From: Nocardioides ginsengisegetis
GTDB lineage: Bacteria > Actinomycetota > Actinomycetes > Propionibacteriales > Nocardioidaceae
NCBI RefSeq assembly: GCF_014138045.1
Contig: NZ_JACGXA010000001.1
Coordinates: 989,501 to 1,053,500 of the forward strand
DNA: 64,000 bases
Direction: 5' to 3'
A program made the position numbers and the translations under genes. The notes beneath the pieces were generated by a model. That model was not told the origin of the DNA. It saw only the letters and a program-made list of their open reading frames with translations, and did no database searches. Of the stretch, positions 1 through 7,470 are shown in pieces; position 1 is the first letter of the stretch; each line of letters starts with the position of its first letter.

Positions 1-177
1 AAGTGGTCGGCCTACCGCCCCGGCGGCGACAACGGCTTCATGGCCGCGATGGACCGGTGGACCTTCCACCTCACCGAGAAGCACCCGGACGCGGAGGCTC
101 CGTGCCTGGCGTTCCTGCCCGCGGCGCAGCAGCGCCTGCACGAGCGGCGGCAGGCGCAGGGCGGTGCCGACGGCTGA
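1..177 (+). CDS. C-terminal end of an unrecognised protein (partial)
   Basis: The window opens inside a reading frame that runs for 58 codons and stops with TGA at 175-177. The visible tail is hydrophilic and begins KWSAYRPGGDNGF, followed by a helix-like stretch and a Gln/Arg-rich end. Codon use is the strong G/C third-position pattern of the window, which supports real coding. I do not recognise the family from this fragment. The next gene reads towards it and ends 12 nt downstream. Confidence 0.6.
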   Translation, partial: KWSAYRPGGDNGFMAAMDRWTFHLTEKHPDAEAPCLAFLPAAQQRLHERRQAQGGADG

Positions 178-189
178 GCGAGCCGGACT

Positions 190-345
190 TCAGCGCGCTC
201 CGGCCGCCTCGCGGCGCTTGTTCTCCTTGTCGACGGCGACGGCGATGTCGTGGACCAGGCGCGAGTGCCACCGCTCGTGCGTGGCCAGGTCGTCGGTCAG
301 GGCGTGGCAGTCGGGGCAGGCCATCGGCTGTGCGGACGCTTCCAT
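190..345 (-). CDS. Small 51-aa putative zinc-binding protein
   Basis: A 51-residue ORF starts with ATG behind a clear ribosome-binding site (GGAGGTGAG, 5 nt before the start). Residues 10-13 are CPDC, followed by H14, H23 and H27. This CxxC-x9-HxxxH spacing resembles a small treble-clef or C2H2-like zinc site. The C-terminal half is a charged helix ending KENKRREAAGAR. I infer a zinc-stabilised DNA-, RNA- or protein-binding peptide, but no family is recognised. Good codon bias and a strong Shine-Dalgarno argue that it is expressed. Confidence 0.6.
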   Translation of the reverse strand: MEASAQPMACPDCHALTDDLATHERWHSRLVHDIAVAVDKENKRREAAGAR

Positions 346-421
346 GTGCTCACCTCCAGCAGGACGTCATCCCACGGTGGCACGACCTCGACGGGGCGTC
401 CATGACCCGGTCAGCCCTGCC

Positions 422-937
422 TCAGGCGCCCGGGGGACGGGTGAGGTGGAAGCGCTCGATGATGTCGTCCAGCCAGGGGACCCGAGCGAGGACCAGCCCG
501 TACTTCTCGGCCAGCGCGCCGAGCTCCTGGGGGTCGGGCGGTCCGGACGCCACCAGGCCGCCGACCGCCCAGAAGAAGTGCTCGAAGCCGGCGGGGCTGA
601 TCACCTCGATCATCCGCGCCGGTTCGGAGCCGGCGTTCCACATGGTGTGTGCCTCGCCCCGGGGCTTGGTGATGTAGCCACCGGCCCCGAGCACGACCTC
701 GCGGTCGCCGGACCGGAACCCGATCTCCCCTGCGGTCACGATGGAGTACTCGTCCTCGAGGGTGTGGATGTGGGGCGGCACGCACGCGCCGACAGGGAAG
801 GGGTGCTCGACGATCGAGACCTGCCCGTTGGTCTGCTCGCCGAACAGCTTGAACACGACGCCGATGGTGCCGAGGTCGCGCTCCTCACCTTCTCCCGGCT
901 GCAGGATGGTGAGCTCCGGGGCTGGGGAGGTGGTCAT
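422..937 (-). CDS. Cupin-domain protein
   Basis: The 171-aa product has a single cupin barrel. Motif 1 is around residues 55-76 (PPHIHTLEDEYSIVTAGEIG), giving two His and a Glu as metal ligands. Motif 2 is the PRGEAHTMWNAG segment, giving the last His. A C-terminal helical tail (HFFWAVGGL) is typical of small quercetinase- or isomerase-like cupins. The start ATG follows an AGGAG site. It is divergent from the TetR gene at 1017 with only about 80 nt between them, so TetR is the likely regulator. The substrate cannot be read from the sequence. Confidence 0.8.
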   Translation of the reverse strand: MTTSPAPELTILQPGEGEERDLGTIGVVFKLFGEQTNGQVSIVEHPFPVGACVPPHIHTLEDEYSIVTAGEIGFRSGDREVVLGAGGYITKPRGEAHTMWNAGSEPARMIEVISPAGFEHFFWAVGGLVASGPPDPQELGALAEKYGLVLARVPWLDDIIERFHLTRPPGA

Positions 938-1016
938 GGTGACGACTCCTGTCGGAAGTTGGAAGTACAGTGGTGTTCTCTCAAAGATTCACCCGGGCGA
1001 GGACGGTGTCAACGAT

Positions 1017-1664
1017 TTGAGCGAACATTTGCGTTCGACCGAAAGGCGTGTCTACCGCAAGACGAAGCGCAGCGAGGACGAGGCGAGGACCGCGGCGCGC
1101 ATCGTCGATGCGGCCGAGACCCTGCACGGCACGCTCGGCCCGTCGCGGACGACCATCGCGGCCATCGCCGCGACCGCAGGCGTGACCCGGGCGACGGTCT
1201 ATCGACACTTCCCCGACGAGGAGACGCTCTTCCTGGCCTGCTCGGGGCAGTGGCTGGCCCGGCAGCGGCTCCCCGACCCCGAGGTCTGGAGTCGGCACGC
1301 GGACCCCGTGCTGCGGCTGCGGGCCGGACTGACGGACCTCTACCGCTACTACCGTGACGGCCACCAGATGCTGGCCCACATCCATCGGGACGCCGAGGTG
1401 GTCCCCACCCGCCTCGTCGAGCGTCGCCGCGCGGCTGAGGAGCAGTGGCTCGCCTGCCTGCTCCAGCCCTGGCCCGGACGAGCCGGCAAGATCCTGCGCG
1501 CCGCGACCGCGCACGCGGCATCGTTCACGACCTGGCAGTCGCTCTGCCTCGCCCAGGGACTCTCCAACCGCGCTGCCGTCGACCTGATGGTGACGATGGT
1601 GGCCGGTCAGGCGGGGTCGGCCGGGCGGACCTCCACGACCGCGGCCGGGTCGATCGGGCCGTAG
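1017..1664 (+). CDS. TetR-family transcriptional regulator
   Basis: The product is about 215 aa with an N-terminal TetR helix-turn-helix at residues 23-65 (helix pair TTIAAIAATAGVTRATVYRHF). The C-terminal ligand-binding part is helical and family-specific. No ATG lies in frame near the HTH except one deep inside the cupin gene. I therefore chose TTG at 1017, which gives a normal family length; TTG at 1029 is an alternative. It is divergent from the cupin gene and probably represses it and itself. The last 58 nt overlap the 3' end of the DUF952 gene on the other strand, a convergent coding overlap. Confidence 0.8.
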   Translation: MSEHLRSTERRVYRKTKRSEDEARTAARIVDAAETLHGTLGPSRTTIAAIAATAGVTRATVYRHFPDEETLFLACSGQWLARQRLPDPEVWSRHADPVLRLRAGLTDLYRYYRDGHQMLAHIHRDAEVVPTRLVERRRAAEEQWLACLLQPWPGRAGKILRAATAHAASFTTWQSLCLAQGLSNRAAVDLMVTMVAGQAGSAGRTSTTAAGSIGP

Positions 1665-1930
1665 ACGTGCGGGTAGGTCTCGGTCATGCCCGGCGCCGGC
1701 ACCTCCTCGACGACGGGGGAGGAGAGCAGGTCGGTGTCGACCACGAGCAGCACGAGCGGCTCGGTGACGTCGGCGTAGTACCGCTCGTATACGCCGCGCC
1801 ACTGGTCCTCCCGGCTGGCGTGGATGTAGCCCTCCTGCTCGAGGGTGACTCCGCGGGTCGAGGTCGTGTAGGCGCCCGAGGTCTGCGCGGCCTCCCAGTC
1901 GGCGAGGGTGGCGACGTGGTAGATCCGCAT
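1607..1930 (-). CDS. DUF952 family protein
   Basis: A 107-aa protein starting [16 protein letters not shown] and carrying GYIHAS and VYGPIDPAAVVEV, the hallmarks of DUF952. This small cytosolic family in actinobacteria and proteobacteria has no established biochemical role. Its ATG overlaps the TGA of nucS by one base (TGATG), so it is almost certainly translated by coupling from the nucS mRNA. That suggests an accessory role next to NucS, but this is inference. Its 3' end overlaps the TetR gene by 58 nt. Confidence 0.85.
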   Translation of the reverse strand: MRIYHVATLADWEAAQTSGAYTTSTRGVTLEQEGYIHASREDQWRGVYERYYADVTEPLVLLVVDTDLLSSPVVEEVPAPGMTETYPHVYGPIDPAAVVEVRPADPA

Positions 1931-2613
1931 CAGAACAGCCGGTGCTCGGAGTCGTCGATGCCGCGCAGGGCGTCGTAGTCCACGACCGCGCAGGCGATGC
2001 CGCGGTCGGTCGCGAGCACACGTGCCTGCGGCTTGATCTCCTGAGCGGCGAAGATGCCCCGGACGGGCCCCTTGCTGGTCAGGAGCGGCTCGCGGTTGAG
2101 CAGCTCGAGGTAGCGGGTCAGCTGCTCGACGCCGTCGATCTCGCCGCGGCGCTTGATCTCGACGGCGACGCTGAGCCCCTCGCCGTCGCGGCACATCAGG
2201 TCGACCGGGCCGATCGCCGTCGGGAACTCCCGGCGTACGAGCGTGAGGCCGGGGGAGAGGGACGCCGGGTGCTCGGCGAGCAGCTCCTGGAGGTGCTTCT
2301 CGACGCCGTCCTTCTGCAGGCCGGGGTCGATGCCGAGGTCGTGGGACGACTCGTGGACGACCTCCTCGATCAGGATCCGGAGCGTGTCGGCCGTCTTGCT
2401 GGTGACGGTCCACTCGACCTGGCCGTCGTCGGTGGTGCCCTCGCGGAGGGTGCAGGGCGGCGACATCCAGTTGAGCGGCTTGTAGGAGCCGCCGTCGGAG
2501 TGCACGAGGACCGAGCCGTCCGCCTTGATCATCAGGACCCTGGTGGCCATCGGGAGGTGCGCCGTCAGGCGTCCCGCGTAGTCGACCTGGCAGCGCGCAA
2601 CGACGAGTCTCAC
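1930..2613 (-). CDS. nucS: Endonuclease NucS (EndoMS), non-canonical mismatch repair
   Basis: A 227-aa RecB-like nuclease that cuts both strands at mismatches. It replaces MutS/MutL in most actinobacteria. The N-terminal DNA-binding domain begins [16 protein letters not shown]. The C-terminal nuclease domain has GPVDLMCRD (metal-binding Asp), VAVEIKRRG (E-x-K) and QLTRYLELL. The last residues, SEHRLF, resemble the beta-clamp-binding tail known for mycobacterial NucS. I chose GTG at 2613 because it matches the family N-terminus and lies 8 nt after a TAGATT -10 box, as expected for a leaderless mRNA. A longer frame extends upstream but lies in the divergent promoter. Confidence 0.95.
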   Translation of the reverse strand: MRLVVARCQVDYAGRLTAHLPMATRVLMIKADGSVLVHSDGGSYKPLNWMSPPCTLREGTTDDGQVEWTVTSKTADTLRILIEEVVHESSHDLGIDPGLQKDGVEKHLQELLAEHPASLSPGLTLVRREFPTAIGPVDLMCRDGEGLSVAVEIKRRGEIDGVEQLTRYLELLNREPLLTSKGPVRGIFAAQEIKPQARVLATDRGIACAVVDYDALRGIDDSEHRLF

Positions 2614-2621
2614 GGGCGACG

Positions 2622-2631
2622 AATCTACAGT
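2622..2631. promoter_or_regulatory. Two overlapping divergent -10 boxes (nucS / GNAT)
   Basis: On the minus strand TAGATT (2627-2622) ends 8 nt before the nucS GTG. On the plus strand TACAGT (2626-2631) ends 7 nt before the acetyltransferase ATG. The hexamers share two base pairs. Both spacings fit leaderless actinobacterial transcripts, so two RNA polymerases could not occupy the site at once. Promoter activity is inferred. Confidence 0.65.
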
Positions 2632-2638
2632 GGCCGTC

Positions 2639-3190
2639 ATGACTCCACCGGCCCGCGTCACCCCCGGCATCACCCTCCGCCTCGCGCGGCCCTCGGACCT
2701 GCGTCACCTGGCCGCGGTGGAGGACTCGGGCGGGCCGATGTTCGCCGAGGCGTTCGGTGAGGACATCGCCCCCGTGCTGCTGTCGCCGGCCGGGTCGGGC
2801 TTCGACCGGGCGCTGCTGCCGGGCTTCATCGTGGTGGCCGGCGTCGACCGCGAGGTCGTGGGCTTCGCCCACGTGCTGGACGTCGAGGGGCACGCCCACC
2901 TCGAGCAGATCTCGGTGGTCCCCGAGCAGGGCCGGCGCGGGATCGGATCGGCGCTGGTGGCGGCGGTGCTGGAGGAGGCGCGGTGGCAGGGGTACGACGA
3001 GATGTCGCTGTGCACCTACCGTGACCTGCCCTGGAACGGGCCCTTCTACGCGGGCCTCGGCTTCGTCGAGGTGGCCGAGCTCGAGCCCTGGCAGCGGCGC
3101 CTCCACGAGCACGAGATCGCGCTCGGCCTGGAGCACAACGGGGCCCGGATCGTCATGACCCGTCCGGTCCGTGGGCGTTTGGATCGTTAA
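2639..3190 (+). CDS. GNAT-family N-acetyltransferase
   Basis: A 183-aa acetyltransferase with the GNAT acetyl-CoA signature near residues 95-110 ([15 protein letters not shown], fitting the Q/RxxGxG/A pyrophosphate loop). A preceding beta strand reads HLEQISV, and the C-terminal [13 protein letters not shown] completes motif B. The acceptor substrate is unknown. ATG at 2639 is preferred because it lies 7 nt after a TACAGT box; GTG at 2630 in the same frame would lie inside that box. It is divergent from nucS with 25 nt between start codons. Confidence 0.85.
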   Translation: MTPPARVTPGITLRLARPSDLRHLAAVEDSGGPMFAEAFGEDIAPVLLSPAGSGFDRALLPGFIVVAGVDREVVGFAHVLDVEGHAHLEQISVVPEQGRRGIGSALVAAVLEEARWQGYDEMSLCTYRDLPWNGPFYAGLGFVEVAELEPWQRRLHEHEIALGLEHNGARIVMTRPVRGRLDR

Positions 3191-3250
3191 GTTACCGGCG
3201 AGTGAAGTGCGCCACGGTGAGCCTCCGTGAGCCGTGCCATGATGCGCCCC

Positions 3251-5068
3251 ATGACGAGCACTTCCCCTGAATCGACCGCGCCCGCAGCCGGCCGCGACTT
3301 CGGCACCATCGGCGTGATCGGACTCGGCACCATGGGTGCCGGCATCGCCGAGGTCTTCGCCCGCAACGGCTTCTCCGTCGTGGGTGTCGAGCTCAACGAC
3401 GACGCGGTGGCCCGCGGTCGCCAGCACCTGGAGCACTCGACCGCGCGCGCCGTGAAGCGCGGCAAGATCACCGAGGCCGAGCAGGCCGAGATCCTGGGGC
3501 GGATCCAGCTCACCACCTCGATGAAGGACCTCACCGACGCCGACTTCGTCGTCGAGGCGGTCGTGGAGTCGCTGGAGATCAAGAAGGGCATCTTCCGGGA
3601 GCTCGACGACATCGTCGGCCCCGACACCGTGCTCGCCACCAACACCTCCTCGCTCTCGGTCACCGAGATCTCGACGGCCAACTCGCGCCCCGGTCGGGTC
3701 ATCGGCGTCCACTTCTTCAACCCGGCCCCGGTCCAGAACCTCGTCGAGATCATCCGCACCGTCGTCACCGAGCAGACCGTGCTCGACGACGTGAAGGCGC
3801 TCGTCGAGAAGCTCGGCAAGAACCCCGTCGTCTGCGGCGACAAGGCCGGCTTCATCGCCAACACCCTGCTGTTCGGCTACCTCAACCACGCCGTCGCGAT
3901 GTACGAGGGCAAGTACGCCTCGCGCGAGGACATCGACGCCGCCATGCGCTTCGGCTGCGGCTACCCGATGGGCCCGCTGGCGCTGCTCGACCTGATCGGC
4001 CTCGACACGGCGTACGAGATCCTGGACACGATGTACAAGCAGGGCCGCGACCGCCTCCACGCGCCGGCCCCGCTGCTCAAGCAGTACGTCACCGCCGGGC
4101 TGCTCGGCCGCAAGTCCGGCCGCGGCTTCTACACCTACGAGGCGCCCGACAGCCCGATCGTCGTCGACGACGCGCACACCCCCAGCGCGGACGACAAGCC
4201 CCAGCTCAAGCACGACATCAAGCAGGTCGGCGTCGTCGGGACCGGCACGATGGCCGCGGGCATCGCCGAGGTCTTCGCCAAGGCCGGCTTCGACGTGCTC
4301 TTCGTCGGTCGCTCGCAGGACAAGGTCGACGGCGTCCTGGCCACGGTCACCAGGAACTTCGACAAGCAGATCCAGCGCGGCCGCGCGACCGAGGAGGGCA
4401 AGGCCGAGGTGCTGGCCCGCCTGACCGGGTCGACCTCGCTGGACGACCTGAAGTCCGTCGACATCGTCGTCGAGGCGATCGCCGAGGACCTCAAGATCAA
4501 GACGACCCTCTTCGAGAACCTCGACGAGATCTGCAAGCCCGGCGCCATCCTGGCGACCACGACCTCGAGCCTGCCGATCATCTCGATGGCCAAGGTGACC
4601 AAGCGTCCCCAGGACGTCATCGGCATGCACTTCTTCAACCCCGCCACGATCATGAAGCTGGTCGAGGTCGTCTCGACCGTCACCACGGACGAGGACGTCA
4701 CCGAGACCACGCGCGCGCTGTGCGACCAGGTCGGCAAGGTCGCGGTCTCGTGCGGTGACCGGGCCGGCTTCATCGTCAACGCGCTGCTGTTCCCCTACCT
4801 CAACGACGCGGTCAAGATGCTCGAGGCGCACTACGCCACGGCCGACGACATCGACGTCGCGATGAAGCAGGGCTGTGCGCTGCCGATGGGCCCCTTCGAG
4901 CTCCTCGACGTGGTCGGCAACGACGTGTCGCTGGCCATCCAGCGCGAGCTCTACCTGGAGTTCCGCGAGCCCGGCTTCGCGCCGGCGCCGCTGCTGGAGC
5001 ACCTGGTCACGGCCGGCTACCTCGGCCGCAAGACCAAGCGCGGCTTCCGCGACTACAGCGCCCGCTGA
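3251..5068 (+). CDS. Tandem-duplicated 3-hydroxyacyl-CoA (3-hydroxybutyryl-CoA) dehydrogenase
   Basis: A 605-aa protein holding two complete dehydrogenase modules of about 290 residues each. Module 1 has the NAD loop GVIGLGTMGAGIAEVF, the catalytic-His motif VIGVHFFNP, GDKAGFIANTLL and MGPLALLDLIG. Module 2 repeats them as GVVGTGTMAAGIAEVF, VIGMHFFNP, GDRAGFIVNALL and MGPFELLDVVG. The reaction is NAD-dependent interconversion of 3-hydroxyacyl-CoA and 3-oxoacyl-CoA. The protein probably serves beta-oxidation or the acetoacetyl-CoA to crotonyl-CoA branch feeding Ccr. Module 2 has Ala for Gly in the last dinucleotide-loop position. The ATG chosen follows a CATGAT box by 7 nt. Tandem versions are known in actinobacteria; both halves look functional. 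Confidence 0.92.
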   Translation: MTSTSPESTAPAAGRDFGTIGVIGLGTMGAGIAEVFARNGFSVVGVELNDDAVARGRQHLEHSTARAVKRGKITEAEQAEILGRIQLTTSMKDLTDADFVVEAVVESLEIKKGIFRELDDIVGPDTVLATNTSSLSVTEISTANSRPGRVIGVHFFNPAPVQNLVEIIRTVVTEQTVLDDVKALVEKLGKNPVVCGDKAGFIANTLLFGYLNHAVAMYEGKYASREDIDAAMRFGCGYPMGPLALLDLIGLDTAYEILDTMYKQGRDRLHAPAPLLKQYVTAGLLGRKSGRGFYTYEAPDSPIVVDDAHTPSADDKPQLKHDIKQVGVVGTGTMAAGIAEVFAKAGFDVLFVGRSQDKVDGVLATVTRNFDKQIQRGRATEEGKAEVLARLTGSTSLDDLKSVDIVVEAIAEDLKIKTTLFENLDEICKPGAILATTTSSLPIISMAKVTKRPQDVIGMHFFNPATIMKLVEVVSTVTTDEDVTETTRALCDQVGKVAVSCGDRAGFIVNALLFPYLNDAVKMLEAHYATADDIDVAMKQGCALPMGPFELLDVVGNDVSLAIQRELYLEFREPGFAPAPLLEHLVTAGYLGRKTKRGFRDYSAR

Positions 5069-5073
5069 TCGAC

Positions 5074-5112
5074 CCCGCTGGTCGGGGTGCGATGGGCACC
5101 TCGACCAGCGGG
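5074..5112 (+). terminator. Strong hairpin after the dehydrogenase gene (REP-like)
   Basis: Arms 5074-5087 and 5099-5112 pair over 14 bp with one G-U, around an 11-nt loop. The hairpin begins 5 nt after the stop at 5068 and precedes the MFS gene. No T-run follows, as is usual in this genome. The arm words CGCTGGTCG and CGACCAGCG resemble the ends of the REP-like repeats at 12809 and 50029, so it may be both repeat and terminator. Confidence 0.7.
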
Positions 5113-5160
5113 TTGGGTGACGAGGGTTACGTCTGCGATCCAGTGGGTACGCCTCTGTGC

Positions 5161-6639
5161 ATGGGAGCAGAGACAGGACGTATCACGACCGACATCCCCG
5201 CCCGGCTCGACCGGCTGCCGTGGGCGAAGTGGCACTGGCTGGTGGTGATCGGGCTCGGCACGGTGTGGATCCTCGACGGCCTCGAGGTCACCATCGTCGG
5301 CTCGATGTCGACCGCGCTGGCCGACCCCAAGACCGGCCTGGGCATGAGCAGCTACCAGGTGGGCCTCGCCGGCGCGGTGTACGTCGCTGGCGCCTGCCTG
5401 GGCGCGCTGTTCTTCGGACAGCTCACCGACCGGCTCGGCCGCAAGAAGCTGTTCCTCATCACGCTGGCGGTCTACACCCTCGCCACCGTGCTCACGGCGT
5501 TCTCCATGAACCCCACCTGGTACCTCGGCGCCCGCTTCCTGACCGGCGCCGGCATCGGTGGTGAGTACGCCGCCATCAACTCCGCGATCGACGAGCTGAT
5601 CCCCGCGAAGTACCGCGGCCGCATCGACGTCGCGATCAACGGCTCGTTCTGGGTCGGTGCCGCGGGCGGCGCCCTGCTGACGATCCCGCTGCTGGACCCG
5701 ACCCTGGTCGACCAGAGCTGGGGATGGCGCGCGGCGTTCGGCCTCGGCGCGATCCTGGCCGTCGGCATCCTCGTCGTCCGCCGCAACGTGCCCGAGAGCC
5801 CCCGCTGGTTGTTCATCCACGGCCGCGAGGACGAGGCCGAGCGGATCGTCACCAGCATCGAGAAGACCGTCACCGACGAGACCGGCAGCCGGCTGGAGCC
5901 CGTCTCGGACTCGATCACCATCCGGCAGCGCAAGACGATCAGCATCGCCCTGATCGCGCGGACCGTCTTCACGCTCTACCCCAAGCGCACCGTCCTGTGC
6001 TTCTCGCTCTTCGTGGGCCAGGCGTTCCTCTACAACGCCTTCTTCTTCACCTACGGCGACAGCCTGACCACGTTCCTCGGCGTGAAGCAGACCGGCTGGT
6101 ACATCGCGGTGTTCGCCGTCAGCAACTTCGCCGGCGCGCTGCTGCTGAGCCGGCTCTTCGACACCATCGGCCGGGTCCGGATGATCACGTTCACCTACAT
6201 CTTCTCCGGCGTGGTCCTGGGCATCACCGGCTTCTTCCTCGGCAGCGTCACCGCCGTGACCCTCACGTTGATCGGGTCGCTGATCTTCTTCTTCGCCTCG
6301 GCCGGCGCGAGCGCCGCCTACCTCACGGCGAGCGAGGTGTTCCCGATGGAGACCCGGGCGCTGTGCATCGCGTTCTTCTACGCGATCGGCACCGCTGTCG
6401 GCGGCATCACCGGTCCGCTGCTCTTCGGCAAGCTGATCGACGACGCGTCGGCCAGCGGCGACATCACCGGCATCGCGCCCGGCTACTACCTCGGCGCCGT
6501 CCTGATGGTCGCCGGCGGGGTCGTGGCGGCGTTCCTCGGGGTGAAGGCCGAGGGCCAGTCGCTCGAGAGCATCGCCCAGCCGCTCACCGCCGAGGACGCG
6601 GAGGGGGCCGACCTCAGTCCGGCTGCGGCCGGGGCCTGA
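5161..6639 (+). CDS. MFS transporter, sugar/aromatic-acid symporter type
   Basis: A 492-aa integral membrane protein with 12 predicted hydrophobic segments and a hydrophilic central loop. The loop between segments 2 and 3 carries the MFS signature GQLTDRLGRKK, and VPESPRWLF follows segment 6 as in sugar-porter-like families. A first charged-aromatic segment (WAKWHWLVVIGLGTVWILDGLE) is typical of metabolite:H+ symporters. It is preceded by the hairpin at 5074, so it has its own transcript. The ATG at 5161 gives a normal N-terminus, although no convincing Shine-Dalgarno is visible. Substrate unknown. Confidence 0.85.
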   Translation: MGAETGRITTDIPARLDRLPWAKWHWLVVIGLGTVWILDGLEVTIVGSMSTALADPKTGLGMSSYQVGLAGAVYVAGACLGALFFGQLTDRLGRKKLFLITLAVYTLATVLTAFSMNPTWYLGARFLTGAGIGGEYAAINSAIDELIPAKYRGRIDVAINGSFWVGAAGGALLTIPLLDPTLVDQSWGWRAAFGLGAILAVGILVVRRNVPESPRWLFIHGREDEAERIVTSIEKTVTDETGSRLEPVSDSITIRQRKTISIALIARTVFTLYPKRTVLCFSLFVGQAFLYNAFFFTYGDSLTTFLGVKQTGWYIAVFAVSNFAGALLLSRLFDTIGRVRMITFTYIFSGVVLGITGFFLGSVTAVTLTLIGSLIFFFASAGASAAYLTASEVFPMETRALCIAFFYAIGTAVGGITGPLLFGKLIDDASASGDITGIAPGYYLGAVLMVAGGVVAAFLGVKAEGQSLESIAQPLTAEDAEGADLSPAAAGA

Positions 6640-6691
6640 CCGGCCCGGCCCGCCCGGAGGCGGCTCACCCGGTCATCCGTATCCTGAACGC

Positions 6692-7465
6692 ATGATGGGC
6701 GTCGTCGTACTCCTCCTGCTGGTGGGCCTCGGGTTCGCGGTCGTGGCCGCCCGGCGGAACAACGAGAAGCGCCTGGCCGCGCAGCGGGAGGCCGAGCTCG
6801 AGCCGGTCCGCAAGCTGGCCTTCGAGGACATCACCGCCCTCGGCGTGGAGCTCCAGTCGCTCGACCTCGACCTGGCGGGCCGCGAGCTCGGGCCGGGCGA
6901 GAACGCCGACTACCAACGAGCGCTGGACGCCTACGAGGCGGCCAAGTCGGCCGGCGACGCGATCCAGCGGCCCGACGACGTCAAGCACGTGACCGAGATC
7001 CTCGAGGACGGCCGCTACGCGATGGCGTGCGTGCGGGCCCGCGTCGACGGCCGGCCGCTGCCGACCCGCCGGCCGCCGTGCTTCTTCGACCCCCGCCACG
7101 GTCTCTCGACCGAGGACGTCCCCTACGCCCCGCCGGGCGGTGCCGTGCGCGACGTACCCGCCTGCGCGCTCGACGCCGAGCGCGTCCGGGCCGGCGCCGA
7201 GCCCGACTCACGCATGGTCATGGTCGGGTCCCGACGGGTGCCCTACTGGCAGGGCGGTCGGGCCTACCAGCCCTACGCGAGCGGCTACTTCGGGCACTTC
7301 GGCGTCATGGACATGATGTTCATGGGCATGCTGTTCGGCGGCGGCTTCGACGGCCTCGGTGACGGGCTCGGTGCCATCGGCGAGGGGATCGGCGACGGCA
7401 TCGGGGCGATCGGGGACGGCGTCGGCGACATGTTCGGCGACATCGGGGACATGTTCGACTTCTGA
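6692..7465 (+). CDS. Membrane-anchored protein with glycine-zipper-like C-terminus
   Basis: A 257-aa protein of no recognised family. Residues 2-20 form one transmembrane helix (VVVLLLLVGLGFAVVAA), followed by a charged helical region. A Pro/Cys segment contains PPCFFDPRHG, and an aromatic patch reads PYASGYFGHF. The last 40 residues are a repeat built on the pattern DG(L/I/V)G(A/D)(I/M), rich in Gly and Asp, ending GDIGDMFDF. The Gly-every-fourth-residue pattern could pack as a glycine zipper or bind cations. The start is directly after TATCCT-6 nt, so the mRNA is probably leaderless; ATG at 6695 is an alternative. It converges on the subtilisin gene with a 5-nt gap. Confidence 0.7.
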   Translation: MMGVVVLLLLVGLGFAVVAARRNNEKRLAAQREAELEPVRKLAFEDITALGVELQSLDLDLAGRELGPGENADYQRALDAYEAAKSAGDAIQRPDDVKHVTEILEDGRYAMACVRARVDGRPLPTRRPPCFFDPRHGLSTEDVPYAPPGGAVRDVPACALDAERVRAGAEPDSRMVMVGSRRVPYWQGGRAYQPYASGYFGHFGVMDMMFMGMLFGGGFDGLGDGLGAIGEGIGDGIGAIGDGVGDMFGDIGDMFDF

Positions 7466-7470
7466 CCCCC

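Noticed and set aside
1607..5002. Very long open frame on the minus strand (over 1100 codons) antisense to the dehydrogenase and acetyltransferase genes
   Set aside because: It is an artefact of high GC. The only real gene in it is DUF952 at its 3' end (1607-1930). The rest has runs of Asp/Glu/Val/Gly from reversed codons and mirrors well-supported genes.
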